From a virus: a stretch of 33,260 bases of DNA. Location of the stretch: positions 1-33,260 of IMG/VR virus record IMGVR_UViG_3300006737_000094, one strand, 5' to 3'. The position numbers and the translations under genes are program-made. Below are positions 11,486-18,943 of this stretch, piece after piece. Under the pieces are notes generated by a model that searched no databases, was not told the origin of the DNA, and worked only from the letters and a program-made list of their open reading frames with translations. Each line of letters starts with the position of its first letter. Positions within the stretch are counted from its first letter, which is position 1.

Positions 11486-11924
11486 AGTAAAGAAAAAGTT
11501 TGACAGGCAGCTATACAATATGGTAAATCAAAAGAGTGTAGATGCTGGCAAAAAATACTTAAAGTCTATTGGACATAGAATTACATCTACCAAAGAAGAT
11601 ATGAAGGTAGATATTCGTAGCTCCAAAGACGGCAAGCAGTATCTCACAGAGGTTGAGGTCAAGCTAGTGTGGGACGGCGAGTGGCCCAAGCACTGGAAAG
11701 ATATTCAATTGAGTGAGCGCAAGCGGAGACTTATTGAGTATGCAAAGAATAAGGAAAAAGATTTATGTTTTCTTATCTTTAATAAAAGCTTTACATCTGC
11801 TTGGAAAATTGATAGTAATATACTAGATGACTGTGAACTAAAGGAGGTTCCCAACAGGTTTGTATCCAAAGGAGAATACTTCTTTATTGTTCCAACTGAA
11901 AAGGCTGAACTTATTACATTATGA
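11472..11924 (+). CDS. Probable PD-(D/E)XK-fold nuclease, 150 aa
   Basis: A 150-residue basic protein. Asp 47 (KVDI) followed by TEVEVK (Glu 62, Lys 64) matches the PD-(D/E)XK nuclease core, and the region around it has the expected strand pattern. The rest (WPKHWKDIQLSERKRRL) is helical and basic. A TTG at 11472 is chosen because GGAGGAAGG lies just upstream; an ATG at 11448 would put the binding site inside the gene. It sits between primase-helicase and polymerase and overlaps polymerase by 4 nt. A junction-resolving or DNA-degrading role is inferred. Confidence 0.65.
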   Translation: MTTTRVKKKFDRQLYNMVNQKSVDAGKKYLKSIGHRITSTKEDMKVDIRSSKDGKQYLTEVEVKLVWDGEWPKHWKDIQLSERKRRLIEYAKNKEKDLCFLIFNKSFTSAWKIDSNILDDCELKEVPNRFVSKGEYFFIVPTEKAELITL

Positions 11925-13585
11925 AATGCATCCTTGATATAGAAACTAATGGGCTTTTAAACGAAGCAACCAATGTCCACTGTATAGTGGCGTATGACAT
12001 CGACGGTAAGAAGCCCTACGTTTTCAAGGGTGACGAATGCCGAGCAAGGTTTCCTAACTTTGCAAGAAATGTATCACAGTTTATTATGCACAATGGTTTA
12101 TCTTTTGATGCACCTATGCTTAATAAACTTTGTGGTACAGAGATTAAAGATAATAGTATCTTAGATACATTGATACTATCACAACTGTTCAACCCCATGA
12201 GAGATGGTGGACACTCACTAGAGTCATGGGGCGAACGGTTTAATTTTCCGAAAGGAAGTGTAGAAAGCTTTGATTACTACACTGAAGATATGTTAGAGTA
12301 TTGCAAACAAGATGTTAATATAACATATAAACTGTATAACTATCTGAAGAAAGAAGGTTCTAAGTTTTCTAAAAGAAGTATTGATCTAGAACACCGGATA
12401 AGAAAGATCATTAATGATCAAGAGAACTTTGGTTTTTATCTGGATATTCCATATGCAACTACCTTTATGGCATCTTTGCAAGATAGATCACAAAATATTT
12501 ATAATCAGTTACAAGAGGTATTCCCTCCCATTGTAACCACTGGTCGAGTACACAAGAGAAGCGGTAAACCTTTAAAAGATATTATTGAACCGTTTAATCC
12601 AGCATCTCGAAAGCAGATCGGTGAGAGACTGATGGAGTTAGGATGGGAACCTACAAAGAAAACTGATAAGGGTAATGTGATTGTAGATGAAGATGTATTA
12701 AGTACAATTGATATGGATGAAGCTAAATTAATATCTGAATATCTACTACTACAGAAACGTCATACTCAAATAGCTTCATGGGTAGAAGCTGTTAAGACTG
12801 ATGGAAGAGTACATGGTAGAGTGCTAACGCTACGAACTGTTACAGGACGTATGGCACATACATCACCTAACATGGCTCAAGTACCTGCAGTGTACTCTCC
12901 CTTTGGTAAAGAGTGTCGGTCCTGTTGGACTGTTCAGAACCCAGAGACACATAGTCTTGTTGGTACTGACGCTTCAGGATTAGAGTTAAGAGGACTTGCT
13001 CATTTCATGGATGATCAAAACTTTGTTAATGAGATTTTAAATGGTGATGTACATACAGCCAATCAAAAGATGGCTGGGTTACAAAATAGGGATCAGGCAA
13101 AGACATTTATCTATGCACTTATGTATGGAGCAGGTGCCGCAAAGATTGGATTAATTGTAGGAGGAGATTCTAAGACAGGAGAAAATTTAATCAGTAAGTT
13201 TATGAGTAACATGCCTAAATTTAATTTATTAAAAAAGAAGTTGACAGAAGCTTCTGAATCTGGCATGATCCGAGGACTAGATGGACGGCTGTTACACATT
13301 AGATCACCACATGCATCTCTCAATACCTTGATACAAGGATCAGGTGCGGTGATATGTAAACAATGGCTCGTTCAAATGATTGATAAAATACAAGAGTCAG
13401 GAGTAGATGCAAAGCTTGTAGCCAGTGTTCATGACGAGTACCAATTTGAGGTTGCCAATGTTGACACAGAAAAGTTTGGTGAGATCACTAACACTGCTAT
13501 TAAAGAAGTCCAAGATATATATGATCTTAAATGCCCACTGGACTCTGAATTTAAAGTAGGAAAAAATTGGGCAGAGACGCATTAA
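11921..13585 (+). CDS. Family A DNA polymerase with 3'-5' exonuclease, 554 aa
   Basis: Replicative polymerase of the T7 gp5 type. Exonuclease residues: Asp 6 and Glu 8 (LDIETNG), NGLSFDAP near 58-65 and CKQD around 131. Polymerase motif A is GTDASGLELRGLAHF (348-362), motif B RDQAKTFIYALMYG (390-403) and motif C SVHDEYQF (502-509). The residue equivalent to E. coli Phe762 is Tyr 398, as in T7. At 554 residues it is shorter than T7 gp5 (about 700), so the thioredoxin-binding insertion is probably missing. ATGA coupling to the preceding gene. A processivity factor is not seen. Confidence 0.95.
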   Translation: MKCILDIETNGLLNEATNVHCIVAYDIDGKKPYVFKGDECRARFPNFARNVSQFIMHNGLSFDAPMLNKLCGTEIKDNSILDTLILSQLFNPMRDGGHSLESWGERFNFPKGSVESFDYYTEDMLEYCKQDVNITYKLYNYLKKEGSKFSKRSIDLEHRIRKIINDQENFGFYLDIPYATTFMASLQDRSQNIYNQLQEVFPPIVTTGRVHKRSGKPLKDIIEPFNPASRKQIGERLMELGWEPTKKTDKGNVIVDEDVLSTIDMDEAKLISEYLLLQKRHTQIASWVEAVKTDGRVHGRVLTLRTVTGRMAHTSPNMAQVPAVYSPFGKECRSCWTVQNPETHSLVGTDASGLELRGLAHFMDDQNFVNEILNGDVHTANQKMAGLQNRDQAKTFIYALMYGAGAAKIGLIVGGDSKTGENLISKFMSNMPKFNLLKKKLTEASESGMIRGLDGRLLHIRSPHASLNTLIQGSGAVICKQWLVQMIDKIQESGVDAKLVASVHDEYQFEVANVDTEKFGEITNTAIKEVQDIYDLKCPLDSEFKVGKNWAETH

Positions 13586-13590
13586 AGTTC

Positions 13591-13619
13591 TTGACATTAT
13601 AAAATAAGTATGTTATAAA
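13591..13619 (+). promoter_or_regulatory. Strong sigma70 promoter with extended -10
   Basis: TTGACA (13591-13596), 17 nt, TATAAA (13614-13619), with TG one base before the -10 box (extended -10). The word TATGTTATA begins exactly 12 nt after TTGACA, just as in the promoter at 18860-18888. It stands 6 nt after the polymerase stop and serves the HTH and single-strand binding protein genes. Confidence 0.75.
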
Positions 13620-13656
13620 CATTATATTGAAACAGACATGAAAGGAGATTATATTT

Positions 13657-13869
13657 ATGTCGAACTGTGAAATGAAAGTACTAGGCGCTCTGAAGAAGGG
13701 CATGAGAGTAACCCGTAAGACCGCTATCCAACGGGGATGGTGTGAGAACCTTACAGCTACTATTTCTGATCTTCGTAGCAAAGGTTATCCTATTGATACT
13801 GTTACAGCTAAACTACCAGAGGGTGGTAGTTACACTCGTTATCGTTTGAATGAAGCAGCAGCAAGCTAA
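13657..13869 (+). CDS. Small helix-turn-helix protein, 70 aa
   Basis: A 70-residue winged-helix-like protein: KVLGALKKGMRVTRKTAIQ, then CENLTATISDLRSKGYPI and a C-terminal hairpin ending YTRYRL. This matches the small phage helix-turn-helix domains (HTH_39-like). It has AAGGAG upstream and is the first gene behind a strong promoter, together with the single-strand binding protein. It may regulate its own promoter or assist replication; targets are unknown. The palindromes near 1637 are one candidate site, purely by inference. Confidence 0.75.
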   Translation: MSNCEMKVLGALKKGMRVTRKTAIQRGWCENLTATISDLRSKGYPIDTVTAKLPEGGSYTRYRLNEAAAS

Positions 13870-13880
13870 AGGAGCATAAC

Positions 13881-14366
13881 ATGGCTGATTATAAACACAA
13901 TATCATTTCTGGTACTGCCTTTTGGGCATCTGTCGTAGCCCCTAACACCACCTTTGATGCTGATGGTGTGTGGGAAGTTAATGTCTGTAATCTAGACGAT
14001 GAGGCTAAAGCCACTCTAGAAGCAGATGGTGTCGCCATCCGTAACAAGGGTGACGAGAAAGGAGATTACGTCCAGATCAAGCGTAAGGTCAGGCGTAATG
14101 ATGGTGGAGTAAACACTGCACCAAAGGTCGTTGATTCCAATAATTCCCCCATGCATAATACCCTTATTGGAAACGGCTCCCTCGTTAATGTTAAGTATCG
14201 GGCTTATGATTGGAAGTTCGGTAATAAGACGGGAGTCGGTGCCGACCTTGTAGCTCTCCAAGTAGTAGACTTGGTTGAGTATCAACAGGCAGGAGGTTCG
14301 GATTTTACTCCTGTCTCTGGTGGATACGCTTCTTCGGAAGACGATATCCCGTTCCCCTCTAACTAA
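13881..14366 (+). CDS. Single-stranded DNA-binding protein, 161 aa
   Basis: Coats single-stranded DNA at the fork and in recombination. The body (HNIISGTAFWASVVAPN at the start, later VNVKYRAYDWKFGN) fits a phage OB-fold protein of the T7 gp2.5 kind, and the end is an acidic tail SSEDDIPFPSN, close to the DDIPF tip of bacterial SSB that recruits other proteins. AAAGGAG precedes ATG. Codons look GC-richer than those of neighbours downstream, as often for abundant proteins. It lies between the HTH gene and the exonuclease gene. Confidence 0.85.
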   Translation: MADYKHNIISGTAFWASVVAPNTTFDADGVWEVNVCNLDDEAKATLEADGVAIRNKGDEKGDYVQIKRKVRRNDGGVNTAPKVVDSNNSPMHNTLIGNGSLVNVKYRAYDWKFGNKTGVGADLVALQVVDLVEYQQAGGSDFTPVSGGYASSEDDIPFPSN

Positions 14367-14369
14367 TGG

Positions 14370-14408
14370 AGATGGGCAGGACTCTTCGGAGTCCTGTCCT
14401 AACCATCT
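14370..14408 (+). promoter_or_regulatory. UUCG hairpin abutting the exonuclease start codon
   Basis: CAGGACTC-TTCG-GAGTCCTG (14377-14396) is a perfect 8-bp stem with the very stable UUCG loop. AGATGG (14370-14375) can also pair with CCATCT (14403-14408), which ends directly before ATG 14409. The only GGAG (14368-14371) is 37 nt from that ATG and partly in the outer stem. The fold may bring the binding site near or hide it, so translational control is likely. No T-run follows, so it is not a classical terminator. Confidence 0.6.
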
Positions 14409-15269
14409 ATGGAAAATATAACTACTTTAGTAGAGGATATTTATGATCTTTTTTCTGAGAATCATGAGAGTAGAAGATCAAAAGATGATATAGAGAAAGC
14501 AGCTAAAAAAGCTGGCAGAAATATAGCAAATCTTTTGATTAAATCTCTTGAAGAACGAAAAGAAAAAAGACCTGCTACATTACGATTATCAAATGTAGGC
14601 AAACCAAAGAGACAACTTTGGTATCAGCTTACTAAAGCGGAAGGAGAAAGCACACTTAAACCTCATGACTATATTAAGTTTATATATGGTCATATGATAG
14701 AAGAACTTTTGTTGTTTCTTTCTTTTGTTTCAGGACACTCTGTAACAGAGCAACAGAAGAGAGTTAAGATAGGCGGTGTAGTAGGACATAAAGATTGTAA
14801 GATTGATGGTGTTACAGTAGATGTTAAGAGTGCATCAGCTTATGCATTTAAAAAGTTTAAAGATGGAACACTATCTAGTAACGATCCGTTTGGTTACATT
14901 AGTCAACTCTCTGCTTATGCAAAAGCAAACAATGAAAAGGAAGCAGCATTCTTAGCTATTGATAAACAAAGTGGTGAGCTAACCCTATTACCATTACATC
15001 AGATGGAGTTTGATGATGTCGAAACTACGATTACAGACATTAAAAAATCCTTGGAGAATAAAGAACCCCCGTCTAAATGTTATGAAGACGTTCCTTTCAA
15101 CAAGTCTGGTAATCGCCAGCTTGCCATTGGTTGCAGGTACTGCGATTATAAGCGTATCTGTTGGGCTGATTCTAACAATGGTCAAGGGCTTCGCCAGTTT
15201 AATTATGCATCTGGTCCTGTATATCTCACACAAGTTACAACAGTTCCAAATGTGGAGGAAATTAAGTGA
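14409..15269 (+). CDS. RecB/Cas4-like PD-(D/E)XK exonuclease, 286 aa
   Basis: Probable exonuclease for DNA processing or host DNA breakdown, in the position where T7-like phages have gp6. The nuclease core is visible: GHMIEELL (94-101), GHKDCKIDG with Asp 129 or 133, and TVDVKSASAY with Asp 138 and Lys 140, followed by a Q-rich helix (YISQLSAYAKA). The C-terminal part has GCRYCDYKRICW, which may hold a metal or Fe-S cluster, as in Cas4-like enzymes, although an N-terminal fourth Cys is not evident. No ribosome binding site at the normal distance: see the hairpin 14370-14408. ATGA-like overlap with the next gene. Confidence 0.8.
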   Translation: MENITTLVEDIYDLFSENHESRRSKDDIEKAAKKAGRNIANLLIKSLEERKEKRPATLRLSNVGKPKRQLWYQLTKAEGESTLKPHDYIKFIYGHMIEELLLFLSFVSGHSVTEQQKRVKIGGVVGHKDCKIDGVTVDVKSASAYAFKKFKDGTLSSNDPFGYISQLSAYAKANNEKEAAFLAIDKQSGELTLLPLHQMEFDDVETTITDIKKSLENKEPPSKCYEDVPFNKSGNRQLAIGCRYCDYKRICWADSNNGQGLRQFNYASGPVYLTQVTTVPNVEEIK

Positions 15270-15598
15270 AAACCCAAAGTGCCAAAGCAAAGGGTAGAAG
15301 ATTTCAGCAGTGGGTGAGAGACAAGCTGATAGATATACTTTCTATAAATGAAGAGGACATAGAGAGTAGGAGTATGGGAGCTTCTGGTGAGGACTTAATC
15401 ATGGCACAGATGGCTCGCCAGAAGTTTCCCTTCTCCATTGAATGTAAGAATCAAGAAAGATTAAATGTATGGGATGCATACAATCAAGCAGAGACAAACT
15501 CAGGTAAGTATGAACCTGTACTCTTTATAAAAAAGAACAACAAAAAACCACTGGCAGTTTTAGATGCGGAATATCTTATTAAATTACATAGAAAATAA
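15266..15598 (+). CDS. Small PD-(D/E)XK endonuclease, resolvase-like, 110 aa
   Basis: A 110-residue basic protein with GASGEDLIM (Asp 43) and FSIECKNQ (Glu 59, Lys 61), the PD-(D/E)XK signature, and a conserved-looking KKNNKKPLAVLD segment near the end. It resembles small phage endonucleases thought to resolve branched DNA. The start is GTG 15266, overlapping the previous TGA (GTGA). The end overlaps the next gene by 35 nt. Resolvase activity is inferred from size and context, in the same position where T7 keeps gp3 close to its exonuclease. Confidence 0.75.
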   Translation: MKTQSAKAKGRRFQQWVRDKLIDILSINEEDIESRSMGASGEDLIMAQMARQKFPFSIECKNQERLNVWDAYNQAETNSGKYEPVLFIKKNNKKPLAVLDAEYLIKLHRK

Positions 15599-15914
15599 AG
15601 AAAAGTTATACGTCTATGATCCTATAGAAGAAGCTACTGATCCTAATGCAGAGCTTTTTAATGGTGTTATACTGCAAGCTCTTATTGACATTTGCAGTGA
15701 AGAAGAGTATAACACTAAGCATCATAAGGGTGCAAGGGAAGAAGCTATGGCATGGTTCTTCTCAACTATAGTATCAGTTGTGGATAACTTTGAAATGGTT
15801 TGTGATTTAGCTGGATTAGATTCTGGTACAGTAAGAAATTTTGCAAGAAAAATTACATTATCTAATAACAAAGAAGTGTTAAGACAACAAATGTTGAGGC
15901 ATTTTCATGACTAA
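15564..15914 (+). CDS. Unknown protein, 116 aa
   Basis: A 116-residue helical protein (NAELFNGVILQALIDICS in the first half, AREEAMAWFFSTIVSVVDNF in the middle, NFARKITLS later). ATG 15564 is the only upstream Met; it gives a 35-nt overlap and a basic first segment, so a start nearer 15600 at a rare codon cannot be excluded. Placed between nuclease and DUF3310 genes, so probably part of the DNA-metabolism operon. Function not recognised. Confidence 0.65.
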   Translation: MRNILLNYIENKEKLYVYDPIEEATDPNAELFNGVILQALIDICSEEEYNTKHHKGAREEAMAWFFSTIVSVVDNFEMVCDLAGLDSGTVRNFARKITLSNNKEVLRQQMLRHFHD

Positions 15915-16188
15915 ATTTAAAGAAGATTTTAATAGCTACATTAAAAGGAGACAGAAAGAAGTGGACGAACAGGAGGCTACATCAAAACAAGTTGGTGGTG
16001 ATCATTACAAAGATTGTAAAGTACAACCTGTTGAGTATATACATAGCAATGAGCTAGACTTTTTTGAAGGTAACATTGTTAAGTACATTACTCGTCATAG
16101 AAAGAAAGGTTCTGGATCACAAGATATTAGAAAGGTGATCCATTATGCAGAGCTTATTTTAGAATTAGTCTACAACGAAAAACCATAG
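15907..16188 (+). CDS. DUF3310-like protein, 93 aa
   Basis: Residues from about 29 onward match DUF3310: GGDHYKDCKVQPVEYIHSN, then LDFFEGNIVKYITRHRKK and IRKVIHYAELILEL. Such proteins are very common in phages and are sometimes annotated as nucleotide kinase-like, without clear proof. The first 28 residues are a charged helix. It overlaps the previous gene by 8 nt and lies 9 nt before the ribonucleotide reductase, which fits a nucleotide-metabolism role. Confidence 0.85.
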   Translation: MTKFKEDFNSYIKRRQKEVDEQEATSKQVGGDHYKDCKVQPVEYIHSNELDFFEGNIVKYITRHRKKGSGSQDIRKVIHYAELILELVYNEKP

Positions 16189-16197
16189 GGGAAGTGA

Positions 16198-17874
16198 ATG
16201 TTTAAATCTAATAAAAATCCACAGTTTAGATCAAAGTTTTCTGAAGATATCTTTTATACAAAGTACGCACATGCTGGTGCTGAAACCATGCATGAACTTG
16301 CAGCTACTTTAGTAGAAGATGTGTGTCAAGAATATATGAGTAAGCCTGAGAAGGATGAGCTTGTCAGTCACATTGCAGACCTACGGTTTTTGCCGGGAGG
16401 TCGCTACCTTTATTATGCAGGTAGAGATAAAAAGTTTTTTAATAATTGTTATCTTCTTAATTGTGAAGAAGACACTAGAGAAGATTGGGCTAATCTCTCA
16501 TGGAAATCTGAGTCCTGTCTGATGACAGGTGGTGGCATTGGTGCCGACTATTCTGTGTACAGAGCAGAGGGTAAAACTCTAGGAGGTACTGGTGGTATCT
16601 CCAGTGGTCCTCTACCTAAGATGCAGATGATCAATGAAATTGGCCGAAGGGTCATGCAAGGTGGTAGTCGTAGGTCTGCTATCTATGCTAGTCTTAATTG
16701 GAAACATGAAGATGTTTATAAGTTTCTTTCTGCAAAGAATTGGAAAGATATGCCTGTTGGTACAACGGGACAGTCCTTGTTTGATATTAAACAAGATGAC
16801 TTTAATTTTCCTGCACCTTTAGATATGACAAATATAAGTGTAAACTATGACACTGAATGGCTGTTAAATTATTGGAATACAGGAGAACTTGGGGATGTCT
16901 TTATTACTAATGTACGGCAAGCTTTATCAACTGCAGAACCGGGATTTAGTTTCAACTTCTTTGATAAAGAAAAAGAGACACTGCGAAATGCATGCACAGA
17001 GGTTACATCAGAAGATGATTCCGATGTCTGTAACTTGGGTAGTCTTAACTTTGCTAGGATTGATGGCGTTGAGCAGCTACGCTCTGTGGTTGAGTTAGCT
17101 ACTAAATTTTTAATATGTGGTACTCTACGAGCGCAACTTCCCTACGAAAAGGTTTATAAAACAAGAGAAAAGAACCGCCGTCTTGGTTTAGGTTTGATGG
17201 GACTGCATGAGTGGTTGATACAACGAGGCAGTAAATACGAGACAACAGAAGAGATGCATCGTTGGTTGAAGATTTACAAATCAGAATCTGATAAAGTTTC
17301 TGATGAGTTCTCTGATTTATTAGGCGTCTCTCGTCCGGTAGCAAAGAGAGCAGTAGCACCTACAGGAACTATTGGTATCATTGCTGGTACTTCTACAGGA
17401 GTAGAGCCTATCTTTGCTGTAGCTTACAAACGTAGGTATCTCAAGAACCGTAGGTGGCATTACCAATATGTGGTTGACAGTGCTGCTCAAGAGATGATTG
17501 AGTTGTATGATGCTGATCCTGACTCGATTGAATCAGCTATAGATTTAGCTACAGACTACGAACGTAGACTTTCTTTTCAGGCAAACATTCAAGAGTATGT
17601 CGATATGTCTATCTCCAGTACAATTAATCTACCTACTTGGGGATCAAAAGATAACAATGAAGACCTTGTTGTTCCCTTTGCTAATACCCTTGCTAAGTAT
17701 GCACACAGACTTAGAGGATTCACCTGCTACCCTGACGGTAGTCGAGGAGGTCAACCTTTAACTGTTGTACCCTACAAAGAAGCTGTCGATAAGCTTGGTG
17801 AAGAGTTTGAAGAGAACATTCAAACACATGATATCTGTGAGATAGCAGGTACAGGAGGAGTGTGTGGTGTTTAA
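16198..17874 (+). CDS. Class II (B12-dependent) ribonucleotide reductase, 558 aa
   Basis: Converts ribonucleotides to deoxyribonucleotides for phage DNA. Catalytic pattern: Cys 84 (NCYLLNC), NACTE with Asn 264, Cys 266 and Glu 268, and VCNLGS with Cys 278; GGGIGADYS at 111-119; PTGTIG and an active-site-like TSTGVEPIFA later. Cys 547 and Cys 556 near the C-terminus (final GGVCGV) would be the redox shuttle. No small (beta) subunit gene is nearby, and the length and motifs fit the monomeric adenosylcobalamin type, so activity would depend on host cobalamin. AGGGGAAG precedes ATG. An HNH gene overlaps its last codons. Confidence 0.9.
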   Translation: MFKSNKNPQFRSKFSEDIFYTKYAHAGAETMHELAATLVEDVCQEYMSKPEKDELVSHIADLRFLPGGRYLYYAGRDKKFFNNCYLLNCEEDTREDWANLSWKSESCLMTGGGIGADYSVYRAEGKTLGGTGGISSGPLPKMQMINEIGRRVMQGGSRRSAIYASLNWKHEDVYKFLSAKNWKDMPVGTTGQSLFDIKQDDFNFPAPLDMTNISVNYDTEWLLNYWNTGELGDVFITNVRQALSTAEPGFSFNFFDKEKETLRNACTEVTSEDDSDVCNLGSLNFARIDGVEQLRSVVELATKFLICGTLRAQLPYEKVYKTREKNRRLGLGLMGLHEWLIQRGSKYETTEEMHRWLKIYKSESDKVSDEFSDLLGVSRPVAKRAVAPTGTIGIIAGTSTGVEPIFAVAYKRRYLKNRRWHYQYVVDSAAQEMIELYDADPDSIESAIDLATDYERRLSFQANIQEYVDMSISSTINLPTWGSKDNNEDLVVPFANTLAKYAHRLRGFTCYPDGSRGGQPLTVVPYKEAVDKLGEEFEENIQTHDICEIAGTGGVCGV

Positions 17875-18412
17875 TAAAAAAGAATACAACAAAGAATATC
17901 GCTCAACACCTAAATATAAAAAATATAAAAAAGAATACGACAAAAAATATAATTCAAAACCTGAAGTTAAAGAACGTAAAAAAGAATACGAATCAAGACC
18001 TGAAGTTAAAAAACGTATGAAAGAATATAAAAAAAATTGGGGTCAATCATTTGTGGGAAAATTGTCGATAGTAAAGTCGAGAAGCAAAAAAAAGAATCTT
18101 GAATTTAATTTAACAATAGAATACTTAAAAAGTATATATCCAAAAAATAATATGTGTCCTCTGTTAAATATACCATTAGATTGGCAGAGTTCTCACAAGC
18201 ATCCTAACACTCCATCGTTAGATAGAATTGATAGCAGTAAAGGATATATAAAAGGAAATGTACAATGGGTAAGTTGGAGAGCTAATCAACTTATGTCTAA
18301 TGCAACTCCAGATGAGCTTCTTATGCTTGCTCAAAACTACAAAAAGATATACAATCAAAAACTTTATGGTGATAGTTTATTTGATCCAGAAGCAACAGAG
18401 ACTTTAAGATGA
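17867..18412 (+). CDS. HNH homing-type endonuclease, 181 aa
   Basis: C-terminal half has the HNH nuclease pattern of phage free-standing endonucleases: CPLLNIPLDW, then TPSLDRIDSSKGYIKGNVQW and WRANQLMSNAT. The N-terminal 50 residues are a run of Lys/Glu/Tyr repeats (KEY and KKY words with PEVK), probably DNA-contacting. GGAGGAG precedes GTG 17867; GTG 17864 is an alternative. It overlaps the end of the reductase gene by 8 nt, and the reductase is a common neighbour of such selfish elements. It is AT-richer than the reductase. Homing activity is inferred. Confidence 0.85.
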   Translation: MFNKKEYNKEYRSTPKYKKYKKEYDKKYNSKPEVKERKKEYESRPEVKKRMKEYKKNWGQSFVGKLSIVKSRSKKKNLEFNLTIEYLKSIYPKNNMCPLLNIPLDWQSSHKHPNTPSLDRIDSSKGYIKGNVQWVSWRANQLMSNATPDELLMLAQNYKKIYNQKLYGDSLFDPEATETLR

Positions 18413-18768
18413 GACAATTTATATTCGATTCATGGAATGGTATTATGAATGCTAATGCTAACCCACTAAAAAATATAACCGATATGCAAGTAAGACATCT
18501 TGTACTACAAACACTAGCATGGATGTGGTGCATTACATTTTCTATAATGATAGGCGATTTACTCTTCTTTGGTTATACACTTGTCGCACATACTGTTTTA
18601 ATAGCTGCTATTGTCATAACAGTCAGTACTTTTGAGGCAGCAAGAAGAAGTCCTACAAGTTTTGACTTTATTAAAAAATATCACACACCTTCTAGAAGTA
18701 GATATCAATGGTACAATGGTAAAAGAATAACTTACCAAGATGGTGATCCCGGTGGGGAACATGAATAA
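18409..18768 (+). CDS. Two-pass membrane protein, 119 aa
   Basis: Two membrane segments (about residues 36-58 and 60-77: WMWCITFSIMIGDLLFF and VAHTVLIAAIVITVS) flanked by a polar N-terminus and a hydrophilic, basic C-terminal tail (KKYHTPSRSRYQWYNGK). It starts in the stop of the HNH gene (ATGA), 5 nt before the tRNA gene. Function unknown; a role in lysis or membrane takeover is possible but unsupported. Confidence 0.7.
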   Translation: MRQFIFDSWNGIMNANANPLKNITDMQVRHLVLQTLAWMWCITFSIMIGDLLFFGYTLVAHTVLIAAIVITVSTFEAARRSPTSFDFIKKYHTPSRSRYQWYNGKRITYQDGDPGGEHE

Positions 18769-18773
18769 TATAT

Positions 18774-18850
18774 ACTCTCGTAGCTCAACTGGATAGAGCA
18801 ACAGACTTCTAATCTGTAGGTTGCAGGTTCAAGTCCTGCCGAGAGTGCCA
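18774..18850 (+). tRNA. tRNA-Arg (anticodon UCU), CCA encoded
   Basis: Full cloverleaf: acceptor ACTCTCG/CGAGAGT, D-stem GCTC/GAGC, anticodon stem ACAGA/TCTGT with loop CTTCTAA (anticodon TCT at 18808-18810), T-stem GCAGG/CCTGC with loop TTCAAGT, discriminator G and encoded CCA. It reads AGA and probably AGG. AGA is frequent in the AT-rich virion genes, so the tRNA probably supports their translation. It lies between the membrane protein and the hsp20 promoter. Confidence 0.96.
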
Positions 18851-18859
18851 AAAAAAAGC

Positions 18860-18888
18860 TTGACAAAAATAAAAAAATATGTTATATA
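18860..18888 (+). promoter_or_regulatory. Strong sigma70 promoter with extended -10, before hsp20
   Basis: TTGACA (18860-18865), 17 nt, TATATA (18883-18888), with TG one base upstream of the -10 box. TATACT (18885-18890) is an alternative -10. The TATGTTATA word at the same distance from TTGACA as at 13591-13619 marks these two as the same promoter class. It sits 10 nt after the tRNA. Confidence 0.72.
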
Positions 18889-18892
18889 CTAA

Positions 18893-18918
18893 GCGGGAAT
18901 GCCTTAATGGGTTCCCGC
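18893..18918 (+). promoter_or_regulatory. Start-site hairpin in the hsp20 leader
   Basis: GCGGGAA (18893-18899) pairs with TTCCCGC (18912-18918), a perfect 7-bp inverted repeat with a 12-nt loop, right at the predicted transcription start. It may stabilise the 5' end of the mRNA or act as an operator. AAAGGAG at about 18930-18937 stays free for ribosomes. Confidence 0.45.
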
Positions 18919-18943
18919 AACATCTTGCTAAAAGGAGATAACA

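Noticed and set aside
13657-13869. Lysogeny repressor
   Set aside because: The small HTH protein lacks a dimerisation or cleavage domain, sits in the replication operon, and no integrase or attachment site is seen.
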